From Triglochin maritima (lineage: Eukaryota > Streptophyta > Magnoliopsida > Alismatales > Juncaginaceae), in NCBI GenBank assembly GCA_963682175.1, contig OY821787.1:13494501-13558500 (forward strand): a DNA stretch of 64,000 nucleotides, in the 5' to 3' direction. Shown in pieces: positions 42,827 to 53,989 of this stretch (its first letter is position 1; every line of letters starts with the position of its first letter). The notes under the pieces are model-generated. The model had not been told where the DNA came from and did not search any database. It saw only the letters and a list, made by a program, of their open reading frames with translations. The position numbers and the translations under genes were made by a program.

Positions 42827-43720
42827 CTAAGGACGACGGCCAGAAGTGCCTGAAAAGGCACCTCTCTCAAGAGCCGACAACTTCCTATAGATCTTCCGGT
42901 TTTGCTTGGCTAAGATGACGTTCTGCTGCTCGACCGCCATCTCAGAAATGTCGGTGTTAAAGAGCGTTCCTGAGCTCACAGACGAGCTTGAGGAACTGGC
43001 CCTAACATCCTCCTCCATATAGTCAGGCACCCATGCCTCAGGAAGGCAATGGCGAAATGACGGGGTCATCTTCGCTACCTCGAGGTTGGTGCCTTGGCGC
43101 CTCAGCATGCGCTCAAATCGTGGGGTGTCCAACATGCCACACAATTTGGTAACCAGAGTCGGCAAACAGTGTATATCTTTCAGCCTGGCGTTCACTAAAA
43201 CGTCGAACAATGTTCGACAAATGCAGTGTGGTGAACCGTCCATCAGACTATACACGATTTGCAAACTAGGTGTGAAAAATGTGGAGGTCCGCTCCTGGCC
43301 CAACACATTTCTACATACCCACCTGACTACAATGTTCACATTGGAGTAAATGTGCGCATTAGGTACTCCCCCATGTGATGAAATAGGCTGCCCACGCCCA
43401 AGCATAGATCGATAAAAATTGATATCGTGGGTGGGTGCGAACTCATCAACCAAGGGGATCCCAGTCGCGTCGGAGATTAGCTGGGGTGTCACGGTGTGTT
43501 TCACCCCTCTGAGAGTGATACTGAACTCGAGTGGACCGGTCTGGTCACGCTCGAGTTTAGCAAAGAATTCATGTACGAGAGGCTCTACGTACATGGATTC
43601 ATCGCCCTCATACAATAAATGGTACCACCCTTTAGCTACGATTCGATCGTAGAAGGGTTCTCCGAATTCGCGAATCAGGGAGGCAAAATTGAGTTCTGGA
43701 ATTAAATGATGGCTGGCCAT
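42827..43720 (-). CDS. E3 third ORF in env position (putative plant transposon protein-like)
   Basis: A 297-codon frame. The ATG at 43720 (MASHHLIPELNF) is chosen because the frame extension to 43837 has only a TTG. Motifs include FASLIREFGEPFYDRIVAKG, EFFAKLERDQTGPLEFSI, GVKHTVTPQLISDATGIP, NIVVRWVCRNVLG and FDVLVNARLKDIHCLPTLVT. The pattern 'FFAKL ... TPQLISDATGIP' parallels the copia third ORF ('FYANL ... TASVLSEITGLP'). The C-terminus has a serine run and a short helical stretch. I see no signal peptide or strong membrane segment. Athila-type elements often carry an ORF after pol that has been called env-like; its function is unknown. It is the last ORF of E3, 443 nt after pol. Confidence 0.8.
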   Translation of the reverse strand: MASHHLIPELNFASLIREFGEPFYDRIVAKGWYHLLYEGDESMYVEPLVHEFFAKLERDQTGPLEFSITLRGVKHTVTPQLISDATGIPLVDEFAPTHDINFYRSMLGRGQPISSHGGVPNAHIYSNVNIVVRWVCRNVLGQERTSTFFTPSLQIVYSLMDGSPHCICRTLFDVLVNARLKDIHCLPTLVTKLCGMLDTPRFERMLRRQGTNLEVAKMTPSFRHCLPEAWVPDYMEEDVRASSSSSSVSSGTLFNTDISEMAVEQQNVILAKQNRKIYRKLSALERGAFSGTSGRRP

Positions 43721-44163
43721 ACCTGAACCTACCTTGGCGAGCTTTAGCGGCGAGGCACACGACGGCGAAGACGAATCACGGAACGAGCGGAGAGAAGACC
43801 ACCCCACGCCGATTCCAGAAGCAACACAGACTCCCAACCACGCAAAAAACTAAGACTCCCCAAATACAACCCCAGACGAAGAAAAATTTGAAACGGAGAA
43901 CAACAGACCGCTGAACGGCGGTTCTAAACCGCTAATTAGCGGTCCGTTCAGTGGATCTGGGGAAGAGATTTCGGTGAAGACTAGATCTGGAGAGGAAACG
44001 CGTTTTCCTTTGCTGGAATAATGCGTAGGTCAGGGGAAAACACATTTTTAATCAAGGGAAAGGGCAAATATCACATAGGTCTTCCAATTTTTTTGTTTTT
44101 TTTGTTTCTTTTTTTTCACAACAAAACATTGATATGTACAAACAAATGGATGGATGGATCACA
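43721..44163 (-). other. E3 spacer between pol and third ORF, with palindrome pair
   Basis: About 440 nt and non-coding. A palindrome pair (GACCGCTGAACGGCGGTTC-like and ACCGCTAATTAGCGGT) lies at about 43914-43945, the third occurrence of this motif in E3. A pyrimidine/A-rich tract is at 44088-44122. No clear TATA box is seen. Confidence 0.7.
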
Positions 44164-47100
44164 TCAAGTGACCACATCCGTGGGGAGTTCGTGCAAAGGC
44201 ACGACTTCCACCTCGACCTCTGTCGTGGTCCCTTCCAAGTATGGTTTGAGGCGTTGTCCATTAACTTTGAACACGTCCCCATTCCTAGGATTTTGAATCT
44301 CAACCGCCCCATGAGGGGAGACGGTTAAAACAATGAAGGGACCTGACCAACGGCTCCGCAGTTTCCCCGGAAACAAGTGGAGGCGAGAATTATACAACAA
44401 GACATTTTGTCCCACCTCGAAGGTTTTGATTCGCACCAAGCGATCGTGGAAAATTTTAGTGCGGGACTTGCAGATCTTGGCATTCTCATAAACTTCATTT
44501 CTCAACTCCTCCAACTCGTTGAGGTCTAACTTGCGATTGGCACCGGAAACATCAAGACTCATGTTAAGATGTTTGATTGCCCATAATGCCCGGTGCTCAA
44601 GTTCTACCGGAAGATGGCAAGCTTTGCCATAAACTAGCCGGTAGGGGGACATGCCAAGGTCGGTTTTAAATGCAGTGCGGAAAGCCCACAATGCATCATT
44701 AAGCTTGACCGACCAATCTTTCCTTGAAGCATTAACCGTTTTCTCAAGAATTTGCTTGAGTTGACGGTTGGAAATTTCCACCTGGCCACAGGTTTGAGGA
44801 TGATAAGGTGTGGCCAACTTGTGCGTGATGGAGTATTTCCTCAGCACTGCCTCAAGGGATCGGTTCACAAAGTGTGTCCCCCGATCACTTATGATACAAC
44901 GAGGTGTCCCAAACCTCGCGAAGATGTGTTCTTTAAGAAATTTGATCACAACCTTGCGATCGTTAGTGCGAGTGGGGATTGCTTCAACCCACTTTGACAC
45001 ATAATCGACCACCACCAGGATGTAAGTGTGACCGTGGGACACGGGGAAAGGACCCATGAAGTCAATTCCCCAAACATCAAAGATGTTAACCACTAAGATG
45101 GGATTGAGTGGCATCATATCTCGTCTACCAATGCGGCCCACACGTTGGCACCTATCGCAAGCTTTGCAAAATGCAAAAGCGTCTTGGAACAACGTGGGCC
45201 AGTAAAAACCGCATTGGAGTACTTTGGCAGCGGTTTTCTTGGCACCGAAGTGCCCACCACATGCCTCCTTATGGCAAAAGGACAAGACACTCTGAATCTC
45301 GTCGTCAGGAATGCACCTCCTTATGATTTGATCAGCACAATACTTAAATAAGTATGGATCATCCCAATAGAAGTGCTTGACTAACGACTTGAACTTCGCT
45401 GTCTCACTGTGTCTCCAATGAGCCGGCACCTCCCCGGTTGCTAAATAGTTCACAATGTCAGCGAACCAGGGAGGTGAGGCTATTTCCATAAGGTTCTCAT
45501 CAGGAAAAAACTCGTTCACCGGTGGATCCGGTGAAAGATCAATGGGGATGCGAGATAGGTGATCAGCCATGACATTCTCGCATCCCTTCTTGTCCCGTAT
45601 TTCAAGGTCGAATTCTTGTAACAACAAGATCCAACGCAGGAGACGGGGTTTCGCATCCTTTTTAGACAAAATGTAGCGAAGAGCTGAGTGATCAGTGTAG
45701 ATGATGACATGCGACCCTATGACGTACTGACGAAATTTTTCCAACGCAAATATGATCGCGAGGAACTCTTTCTCAGTAACGGAGTAGTTCAGTTGGGCGT
45801 CATTGAGAGTACGACTTGCATAATAGATCACATGAGACAATTTGTCGACTTCCTGACCCAAAACCGCTCCTATCGCGTAATCAGAAGCATCACACATCAG
45901 CTCGAACGGTAGAGTCCACACCGGTGCCTTAATAATAGGAGCGGAGGTCAACTCACGCTTCAGAAACTCAAAAGCAGTCAGGCACTCGGGTGTGAACTCA
46001 AAGGAGGTTCCTTTAGCAAGCAAGCTCGTCAAAGGACGAGCTATCTTGCTGAAATCCTTAATGAATCGCCGGTAAAAACCGGCGTGTCCAAGGAATGAAC
46101 GGATTTCTTTTACCGAGGTGGGTGGCGGAAGCTTAGAAATAAGCTCAATCTTTGCCCTATCCACCTCGATACCATCACAAGATACCACGTGACCCAACAC
46201 GATGCCTTTTGTGACCATGAAATGACACTTTTCCCAATTAAGGGCTAAGTTCGTTTCCGAACACCTTTTGAGAACAAGGCTCAAGTGGTGCAAGCACTCA
46301 TCAAAGGAGGTGCCATGAACCGAGAAATCATCCATGAAGATCTCAAGGAAGTTCTCGACCATATCGGAAAAGATACTTAACATGCAACGTTGGAATGTTG
46401 TAGGTGCATTGCATAGCCCAAAAGGCATCCGTCTATAGGCAAACGTCCCAAAAGGACAAGTGAACGTGGTTTTCTCCTGGTCTTCGGGGGCGACTGGGAT
46501 TTGATTGTACCCCGAATAACCATCAAGGAAACAGTAATAGGCGTGCCCGGCGAGTCTCTCCAACATCTGGTCGATGAAAGGTAGAGGGAAGTGGTCCTTA
46601 CGCGTGACCGCGTTCAACTTCCTATAGTCAATACACACTCGCCACCCAGTTTGAAGTCGTGTGGGTACAAGCTCATTGTTGTCATTCTGGACAACGGTGA
46701 TACCCGACTTCTTAGGCACAACCTGGACAGGACTTACCCAAGTACTGTCCGAAATGGGAAAAATGATGCCATGATCTAAACACTTGATGATCTCTTTCTT
46801 AACTACTTCTGTCATGGCTGGATTTAAACGCCTCTGTGGGTCGCGACGTGGTCGTGCCTCATCCTCCATAAAGATGTGGTGCTGCACGACGTCGGGACTT
46901 ATCCCTTTGATGTCCCTCAAGGACCACCCAATGGCTGATTTGTGCTCCTTTAGGACTTGAATCAACCGTTCTTCCTGATCACCAGTCAACGTCGATGAAA
47001 TAATCACCGGAAATGACCTATCGGGACCAAGAAAAACGTGTTTCAATTCCTTGGGGAGTTCTTTGAGTTCAGGTGTGGGTGGCTCCTCTAGGCGAGGCGT

Positions 47101-48267
47101 GATATCTAGCTCGAGATGTAAGATAGGAGGAGCTCGCATGTACTGAACAGCATGCACATCATTGCTCAACTCACCCCCGTCCTCTTCATGATCAGACTCA
47201 TCCATGAAGTAATCATTTAAATTCTCATGAATCAGGGGGTACTCTTCTTCCAATTCTTCTTCCAAGTCCCGGATAAGATTGACTTCCATGGGGTCCTCGG
47301 AAGATGCCGGCTGCCTAGCCATATTGAACAGATGGAATGTCGCGGTCAAGTTCCCGAACGACAATTTCATGAGTCCAGTACGACAATTGATCAAGGCATT
47401 TGACGTCGCCAAAAAAGGTCTACCCAAAATCAATGGAATCTGAGAGTGGGTAGTCTTAATTGGTTCGGTCTCAAGGACGACGAAATCAACAGGAAATATG
47501 AAATCACCGACCTTGATTAGGACATCTTCAATGACCCCCAACGGGACTTTGATCGAGCGATCAGCCAACTGCAAAGTTGTTTTCGTAGGCTTGAGAGTGC
47601 CTAGGCTTAATCGTTGATACACAGAAGCAGGTAAGAGGTTAACCGCCGACCCTAGATCTAGCAAAACATTGTTAATGCGAGAGTCCCCAATGATACATGA
47701 AATTGTTGGACTGCCCGGGTCCTTCAATTTTATGTATGTTGGGTTCGAGATGATCGAACTCACATTAGCCGCCAAAAAGGCTTTGCTAGGGACATTGGTT
47801 TTCCTCTTAGTTGTACAGAGATCCTTCAGGAATTTTGCATATGGAGGTATTTGTTGAATCATGTCTAACAAAGGAATGTTGACATTCACTTTCTTAAATA
47901 TCTCCATCATCTTATCCACACTGTCACTCTGTTTCTTAGACAACCTACTAGGATAAGGAGCTCTTGGTAGGTATGTCTTGGGCGGAGCCGGAGAAGGAGG
48001 CTTTGGTGTATTACTCTCACCCTCGGCCTCTTCCTCACCATCATTCCCACAAAGGGGTGGCACAGATGGATTTTCTGGCAATGATACGTGGTTGTTGACC
48101 TGCTTCCCATTTCTCAGGGTCACAATGGCATTAACATGGTCCACAGGTTCTTCCACGTAGTTCACTTGCCCCCCCTGTGGTCTTGAACTTGCATTTTGCA
48201 TGTTCGAGTGCTGTTGAGCACGGGGGTTAGCCACAGGTTGGCTAGGCAGACTCCCTCTCTCTCTCAT
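44164..48267 (-). CDS. pol: E3 Pol polyprotein (protease, RT, RNase H, integrase)
   Basis: An unbroken 1367-codon frame with Ty3/gypsy order. Protease: [17 protein letters not shown] (Asp204) and [11 protein letters not shown]. Reverse transcriptase: about 460-680 with [36 protein letters not shown] and FMDD at 644-647 in place of YxDD. RNase H: Asp793 ([12 protein letters not shown]), Glu833 (EKEFLAI) and Asp859 (YTDHSAL). Integrase: HHCC finger (H999, H1006, and C1034/C1037-type CKACDRC) and catalytic D1069 (WGIDFMGP), D1128 (ISDRGTHF), E1164 (GQVEISNRQ). The start overlaps the end of gag by 26 nt in another frame because of a GA-repeat length change. In the ancestral state it was probably one frame with gag. 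This is the only complete Ty3 enzyme set in the window. Confidence 0.93.
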   Translation of the reverse strand: MRERGSLPSQPVANPRAQQHSNMQNASSRPQGGQVNYVEEPVDHVNAIVTLRNGKQVNNHVSLPENPSVPPLCGNDGEEEAEGESNTPKPPSPAPPKTYLPRAPYPSRLSKKQSDSVDKMMEIFKKVNVNIPLLDMIQQIPPYAKFLKDLCTTKRKTNVPSKAFLAANVSSIISNPTYIKLKDPGSPTISCIIGDSRINNVLLDLGSAVNLLPASVYQRLSLGTLKPTKTTLQLADRSIKVPLGVIEDVLIKVGDFIFPVDFVVLETEPIKTTHSQIPLILGRPFLATSNALINCRTGLMKLSFGNLTATFHLFNMARQPASSEDPMEVNLIRDLEEELEEEYPLIHENLNDYFMDESDHEEDGGELSNDVHAVQYMRAPPILHLELDITPRLEEPPTPELKELPKELKHVFLGPDRSFPVIISSTLTGDQEERLIQVLKEHKSAIGWSLRDIKGISPDVVQHHIFMEDEARPRRDPQRRLNPAMTEVVKKEIIKCLDHGIIFPISDSTWVSPVQVVPKKSGITVVQNDNNELVPTRLQTGWRVCIDYRKLNAVTRKDHFPLPFIDQMLERLAGHAYYCFLDGYSGYNQIPVAPEDQEKTTFTCPFGTFAYRRMPFGLCNAPTTFQRCMLSIFSDMVENFLEIFMDDFSVHGTSFDECLHHLSLVLKRCSETNLALNWEKCHFMVTKGIVLGHVVSCDGIEVDRAKIELISKLPPPTSVKEIRSFLGHAGFYRRFIKDFSKIARPLTSLLAKGTSFEFTPECLTAFEFLKRELTSAPIIKAPVWTLPFELMCDASDYAIGAVLGQEVDKLSHVIYYASRTLNDAQLNYSVTEKEFLAIIFALEKFRQYVIGSHVIIYTDHSALRYILSKKDAKPRLLRWILLLQEFDLEIRDKKGCENVMADHLSRIPIDLSPDPPVNEFFPDENLMEIASPPWFADIVNYLATGEVPAHWRHSETAKFKSLVKHFYWDDPYLFKYCADQIIRRCIPDDEIQSVLSFCHKEACGGHFGAKKTAAKVLQCGFYWPTLFQDAFAFCKACDRCQRVGRIGRRDMMPLNPILVVNIFDVWGIDFMGPFPVSHGHTYILVVVDYVSKWVEAIPTRTNDRKVVIKFLKEHIFARFGTPRCIISDRGTHFVNRSLEAVLRKYSITHKLATPYHPQTCGQVEISNRQLKQILEKTVNASRKDWSVKLNDALWAFRTAFKTDLGMSPYRLVYGKACHLPVELEHRALWAIKHLNMSLDVSGANRKLDLNELEELRNEVYENAKICKSRTKIFHDRLVRIKTFEVGQNVLLYNSRLHLFPGKLRSRWSGPFIVLTVSPHGAVEIQNPRNGDVFKVNGQRLKPYLEGTTTEVEVEVVPLHELPTDVVT

Positions 48268-49609
48268 GTACAGACTGAGCCAACTGACCCATCTGAAGCT
48301 CGAGAGATTTGATGGTCTGCTGATTCGAAGTGAGAACTTGACTCGTGGATGACATAAAGTTTTTTACAGAGTTCTCAAGTCCACGAGTTAAGTTCTCAAG
48401 CGAATTAAACCGGGTTTCCAAGTTGTTAGAATTTGGGAAACCTGGTTGGTTGGTATTCTGACTTTGGGGTGGCTGATGAGACTGTGAATGCATGGGAGGG
48501 TAGTGTGGTCGGTTAGGTGGTCGAGAAAAGTTTGAAGGACCACCTGGGGCATTGTTATGGTTCCATGAAAAATTAGGGTGGTTCCTCCATCCAGGGTTAT
48601 ATGATGATGAATATGGGTCATTCCTGGATCTATCATAGATGGCATTTACATGTTCCATCTCAGGAGGAATGGATGCACACTCACCCCCTATATGACCTAT
48701 CCTACCACATAAATGACATGGAACTGAACCAGATGCAGACACATGAGATACATCGTGCTGGTTTTGGAGCTCAATCGAATCCATACGGCGCATTAAGGCC
48801 GCCATGCGCGCCTCGGTGGCCGTATTGGAATCAACAGCAAATGCGGAACCCGATCTAGTCGAGTTTGCATTCGCGATCCTCGCTCCTATACTAGATGATG
48901 CAGGTGGTTCCCTCACACTCTCCCATTGCATTGTTTTCTCGGCGAGGTCTTCTAGGAAAGCCCATGCCTCTCTTTCATCCTTTCCCAAGAACTCTCCTTG
49001 ACACATGGACTCAAGGAGCGTTCTAGATGGAATGTGAAGACCCTCGTAGATAATCTGACATAGGCGCCACAACTCAATGCCATGGTGAGGGCATGAGGAT
49101 AGCAGCTCCTTGAACCTCTCTAAGTATGCATGAAATGATTCGGTCTCATGTTGATAGAACGAATTGATTTCATTCCTCAATTTTTGAGTCCGATGATTTG
49201 GAAAATACTTTTTGAGGAATGCAGACTGAAACTCATCCCAAATCCTGAAGGCATTCGCCTGGTTGCTGTACAACCACTTCTTGGCGTCATCCTTAAGCGC
49301 AAAGGGGACAAGCCTAAGATGAATGGAGTCTGTGCTAAGTTGTTGCAGTTTGAACATAGCACAGACCTCCTAAAATTCCCTGAGAAAGATATAGGGGTCA
49401 CCTTTCCCAGTGAAATGAGGGAGCATGGAAATAAACTGAGGCTTGACCTCAAAATGGTTCCCATTTGCCTCTGGCAATACGATGCATGAGGGCAGAGCTG
49501 TACGGCTCGGGTAGCATCGATCACGAAGAGGTATGGGAACGACAACTGGAAGCACAGGTGGAACAGGTGGGTCCATCAACTGCTCCTCCTAACGGAAATT
49601 AGCAGCCAT
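48242..49609 (-). pseudogene. gag: E3 gag, broken by two stops and a repeat slip
   Basis: It starts at ATG 49607-49609 (minus strand) as in E2. A TAG interrupts at codon 7, where E2 has GAG. A second TAG lies near 49371, again where E2 has GAG (LREF-stop-EVCAMF). The remainder (48242-49357) is open: FALKDDAKKWLYSNQANAF, LKKYFPNHRTQKLRNEINS, the zinc knuckle CHLCGRIGHIGGEC and VHERERE. It then ends in a TAG because the GA repeat at about 48257-48272 is two bases shorter than in E2, shifting gag out of frame with pol. E3 is therefore not currently autonomous despite its intact pol. Confidence 0.9.
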
Positions 49610-50809
49610 TGGACCCGAACTACGTGCGACACGAGAGGAGGAAGGTGTCGAGAAATCGATGACCGAAGCCGGATTGACAACGCTCCTCGTCAAACGACCA
49701 CTCTCGTCTCGTGTCCACGAAAGCATGCACAAAGGTGCACACACAAACCACAACTCTCTTTTTTTCTTTTTTTTTCAAATGAAGAATGTACGTAGAAGAG
49801 AAGACGAGGGAACACAGGAGAGAAAGAATGACTCAGGAGAGAAGGGAAGAAGTCCTTAAGCTACGGCGGATGGGTACAGGTAGAGGCACACAAGCAAACA
49901 AGGCTCAAACAATCCTAAGGTCGCTATAGGTCCTTACAGCTAGACGACGCCTAACTGCGAGGTCACACGGCCTCAACACGCCTCACCTCCCGACAACGAG
50001 GACCACAAAGCCCAGCAAGTGAGCCAAGATCCGGGGATCTCGTCTCTCTTACTATCGACAAAGTGGGCAACGCCGATCAGGTCATGACGGTCGGGACCGG
50101 ATCACTCTCCTAATGCGTCCAAGATCCTTAAGGCCAATGTCTACTTGATTTTAAAATTAGGCTCTTGATTAGTGTGGTTTTTGGGGCGAAGGAAAGGGTG
50201 ATGAAATCCCCCACCTTATCTTTTACGGGACAACCCCTCCTTAGTAGCGTTTTGGAGTATTAAATCTAGCAATCAACACTCCAAACAACGCTCAACTCAC
50301 ACTTGTTGCAATGCACTTCCTACTAACTAATGCATGTTCATACGAAATGCATGAATGAGAGTAGAAGGTGCGTACCTCACGCCAGCTCTCAGCAACAGAA
50401 AATAAAGCTAAGATAAAAGACAATCTAAGTGCCTAAGTCACATACATGATGCATGGCCTAAACAAGAAGAATGCCTAATCTTTTGCTTTGAGTTTTAGGG
50501 TCCAAGTTGCTTAAGGGAAGTTTGATTATTGATCTGGGAACAAACTATAAGTCAAAACATGCCAAATTAAGTCCCATACCACTATATCATATAAAGAAAT
50601 ACTCCAAAGAAATTTCGAGGTGAAATGAAACAACTAGACCGCCAGTTGGCGGTTGTAGACCGCTGATTGGCGGTCTTCTTCTCTCACACCGCCTCCAAAC
50701 TTCACCAGATGCTTCCCCTTCTCAATGTGAGTCTCCTGAAACAAAGAAAACTACAAGACAAAAATTAAATCCACTCGAATCGTCCAGACAAGAGTCTGGA
50801 CTGGCACCT
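49610..50809 (-). other. E3 5' leader with paired palindromes
   Basis: About 1.2 kb between primer site and gag. The palindrome pair at about 50637-50678 (ACCGCCAGTTGGCGGT and GACCGCTGATTGGCGGTC in plus orientation) corresponds to the E2 leader pair. GGGGGATTTCATCACCCTTT is also present. Confidence 0.8.
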
Positions 50810-50826
50810 CCCCGGCAACGGCGCCA
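50810..50826 (-). other. E3 primer-binding site (tRNA-Asp)
   Basis: On the minus strand TGGCGCCGTTGCCGGGG, a 17-base complement of the tRNA-Asp end, six bases after the 5' LTR. Confidence 0.95.
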
Positions 50827-50832
50827 AAAACT

Positions 50833-52231
50833 TGTTGAACGTTTTATATTTCTACCGCAAGTGCACGGCCACGATGAAGCGGTGGCAAGTATGGGTCATC
50901 CTCAGGGAGGTGAGCTTGCTCTTGCTTATCAGAAATCAAGTGGCAAAGAAAGATGGAAGAAAGTTGTTTATGCTAACCTAAACTATGCTAACACGAAGAA
51001 GCAAATGCGAAGGAAACAAAACAAACGAATACTTCAACTAAGCTAGAGAAACTTGACACTATGGAGAAATCAGTAAGAGAGAGAGACCCCTTAGGGGGTG
51101 GAGTGACTACACATACACAATAAGGAGGCAAAAATATCTTCCTATAGGCACAAGTGTTGGTAGTGTTTGCATGTATGGGAGGTGTCTACTTATCATGGCA
51201 AAACCCATCAATTAAATCACTAACCTATTTTGATTAACATTCATAAACACAAGCTGGTTATTTAAGAAACTAAACAAGTATGGGAGGTGTCTACTTATCA
51301 TGGCAAAACCCATCTAGTGAAGTGTTCTATTCTAACAAGCAAGTATGCATTCATATTAATCAACACATTTCAACATAAACATCCTCCCTTCCTTAATTGC
51401 ATATATGATAATCATCTCCACCCCCCAAAAGGGGAGTGGTTTTACTCACTACACATTACCCTAACTATTACACTAAAATAAGAAGGCATATTAACTAAGC
51501 TAGATTTAATAAAAGACAATTAAACTAAAACATGCATCAACAATAAAAGAAGCACAAAACAAAGAAAATTTTATTAATTGAAGACTCACAAGACCAGTAG
51601 CATCTCCCTATTGAGTTTCTTGCTTCAAGGCTTCCACTTCAATTAGGGAGAATGGCCACAAGCATGGAGTGATTACAATGGAAGGTGAAGAGTTCTATTT
51701 ATAGCCATGGAAAAAGCTAAACCAGGACAATCCCCCGATGTGGGACTAAACAAATACCATAAATAGAATAAGAACGCTCTAATACACACACCAGAAAAAG
51801 ATAAACGGATGCGGATCCACCTGGACCGCCAATTAGCGGTTCCAGACCGCCAATTGGCGGTCTACAGGGTCCGGATTCATCTGGGCTTTCTTGGAGGCTT
51901 TTCTGGATGGTATTCTTGGTCTTTGATGCGGTTACTTGACTTGTTGGAGCTCCGACCCGAATCGAATTGGTAAAATACTCCCCATGATGGTGTGGAGTAT
52001 TCTGTTTTGCTCTTAGGTCCTTCTGTCTTGCAATCAGGTCCTTCTTCCTTGCATCTTGGTCCCCAGATCTCACAATTCAGTCCTTTTTCACAGCTTTTGG
52101 GTCCTTTTATGCTTCATCTCTTCAAACCTATTTATTCCTGAAAACTAAACATAAAACTCATGACATAGCATTGTTTAGGTGAAAGATAATGGATATAAGA
52201 TACAAATATAAGCATGAAATGATGTCAATCA
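50833..52231 (-). repeat. E3 5' LTR
   Basis: 1399 bp with six substitutions and no indel relative to 13397-14795. TATAAATA on the minus strand near 51696-51703. The palindrome pair lies at about 51823-51862. Flanked by ATTTC (52232-52236). Confidence 0.95.
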
Positions 52232-52236
52232 ATTTC

Positions 52237-53232
52237 GGGTCCAAAATAACGGGGAAACGACATCGATGTGTACTTGAGATCCTTAATTGATGTCCTAAAG
52301 AAATTGTAGGAATATGGTGAGCAAGTGTGGGGTGCCCATCGACAACAGTCATTTACTATACGTGCGATGATTTTGTGAACAATAAATGACTTTCCCGCAT
52401 ATGGAAATCTGTTAGGATATTTTGTGAAAGACCACAAAGCATGCTCCTCTTGTGACGAAAATGCGTGTTCCTTGCAACTAGTGCATGACAGTAAGACGGA
52501 GTATCTTAGTCATTGGAGATTCCTTCCTATGAATCATCTGTACCGTAGATTGAAAAAGACAACAAACGGAAAATAGGAATATAACGAAGCACCCAAAGTA
52601 ATCAATGCCAAACATGTATATGAACGTGTGAAGAACATTGAATGTGAATTCAGAAACCTTACAGTCGCGGAAATGGTAAGAGCAGTTGGAAAAAGAAATC
52701 TATCTTTTTTGACCTACTTTACTGGCAAACTTTAGAAGTTATGACTTTGTATTGATGTCATGCATCTAGAAAAAAATTGAGATAGCTAACTAGGAACTCT
52801 TTTGAACATACCTGGTAAGACTAAAGATGATTATAATGTCAGACTTGATCTAGTAGAACTTGTATATGAGCAAAACTAGCACAAGAGGATAAGTGGAACC
52901 ATAAATTGTTACCATTAGCTTGTTACACATTGTCCAGAAAAGAGAAGATAACTTTCTATCAAAGTCTACGTGGTGTCAAAGTGCTACAGGGGTATTCTTC
53001 AAATATTAGTAGGCTGGTTTCGATGAATGATTTGAAACTACTTGGCTTGAAGTCTCATGATTGTCATGTATTAATACAACAACTTCTGTCTATTTCTATT
53101 AGATCGATATTGCCAAAACACGTCAGACACGTAATTATCAAACTTTGTTTATTCTTTAACAAGATTTGCAACAAAGTACTTGATCCAAACTACTTAGATA
53201 ACTTAATTGATGAATGTAAGTTTATCAGGTGA
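52237..53232 (+). pseudogene. CACTA-B TNP2-like transposase, C-terminal piece with DUF4218-like region
   Basis: It continues the gene cut at 13396. The conserved pieces are NDIDVYLRSLIDVLKK, QVWGAHRQQSFTIRAMI, TINDFPAYGNLLGYFVKDHK (with CSSC) and LSHWRFLPMNHLYRRLKK. They include part of the RNase H-like transposase core. In-frame stops occur near 52306 and 52376. After a poorly conserved stretch, 52906-53232 is open and matches the DUF4218-type domain found downstream in these proteins (LACYTLSRKEKITFYQSLRG, LKLLGLKSHDCHVLIQQLL). The rest of the gene is missing. Confidence 0.9.
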
Positions 53233-53640
53233 TATTGTGATTTTTAAGTTATTATTATAATAGATGAATATATACATGATATCATTGATGCTAATGTGCA
53301 GGATATTCAACCTGACATTCAGACCAAATCAAACTGTAAAGTAGGAGCTAAGACATTGCAGTCATATTCAACCTACTAACTGAGAATTCAAGTATGACAT
53401 GCATATTGTACAACAAGAACATAGTTTAAAGACAGATCATATTAAAAGGCAACTGAATTGAAGGAACATAGTTTCCAACATCAACATAGTGTACAACACC
53501 AACATAGTTTACACCACAAAAATAGTTTACAACACTACCTTCACCTGAACAGCCTCACAACTTCAAATTTTTTGCAAGTGTATGTCTATTTCAGTTGGAT
53601 GTACCTACTGAAACTTTTGATATTATGTGTAATAAGTTAA

Positions 53641-53643
<3 letters not shown>
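53233..53643. other. CACTA-B non-coding spacer
   Basis: AT-rich DNA after the transposase fragment, with a short AACATAGTTT-like repeated stretch at 53466-53530. No second CACTA gene is visible. Confidence 0.5.
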
Positions 53644-53695
<52 letters not shown>

Positions 53696-53714
53696 GTGTG
53701 TGTGTGTGTGTGTG
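53644..53714. repeat. Compound microsatellite (AT)n(GT)n
   Basis: About 24 AT units followed by about 11 GT units inside CACTA-B. Confidence 0.97.
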
Positions 53715-53989
53715 ACATTTTTGGTATATTCATTTCAAGGATTCTAGTGTAAACTGAGATATACATATGACATTTTTGGAATATTCATTGACAGAACACA
53801 ATCAGATTTTTATACGATGATCATAATTTTGTGGTGTATGCCTATTTCAATTGCAGGCAATTTTATGTTATGTATTTTTATTTCAATTGTAAGGATTTTT
53901 ATGTAATGTATTTATATTTCAATCGTAAGGAATTTTATAAAAAATAAAAAATAAAATCAGAATTAAACCAAAAAAATCAATTAAGGACA

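Larger units (their letters stand above)
13397..52231 (-). mobile_element. E3: Athila-like Ty3/gypsy element with complete pol and a third ORF
   Basis: It has two 1399-bp LTRs (13397-14795 and 50833-52231) and perfect ATTTC duplications at 13392-13396 and 52232-52236. Its tRNA-Asp primer site is at 50810-50826 and its polypurine tract at 14796-14817, all on the minus strand. Gene order is gag (48242-49609, broken), pol (44164-48267, open), third ORF (42827-43720, open), then a 3' untranslated region split by E2 (16081-42785). Without E2 the element is about 12 kb. I count 6 substitutions between its LTRs (about 0.4%). It sits inside the CACTA-B transposase. tRNA-Asp priming plus an ORF after pol fits the Athila lineage. 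Confidence 0.95.

Noticed and set aside
42827..43720. Retroviral envelope protein
   Set aside because: Only the position after pol suggests env. No signal peptide, cleavage site or clear membrane anchor is visible, so I keep the neutral name.
43721..43837. N-terminal extension of the E3 third ORF
   Set aside because: Starts at TTG; low-complexity sequence; ATG 43720 has a better context.
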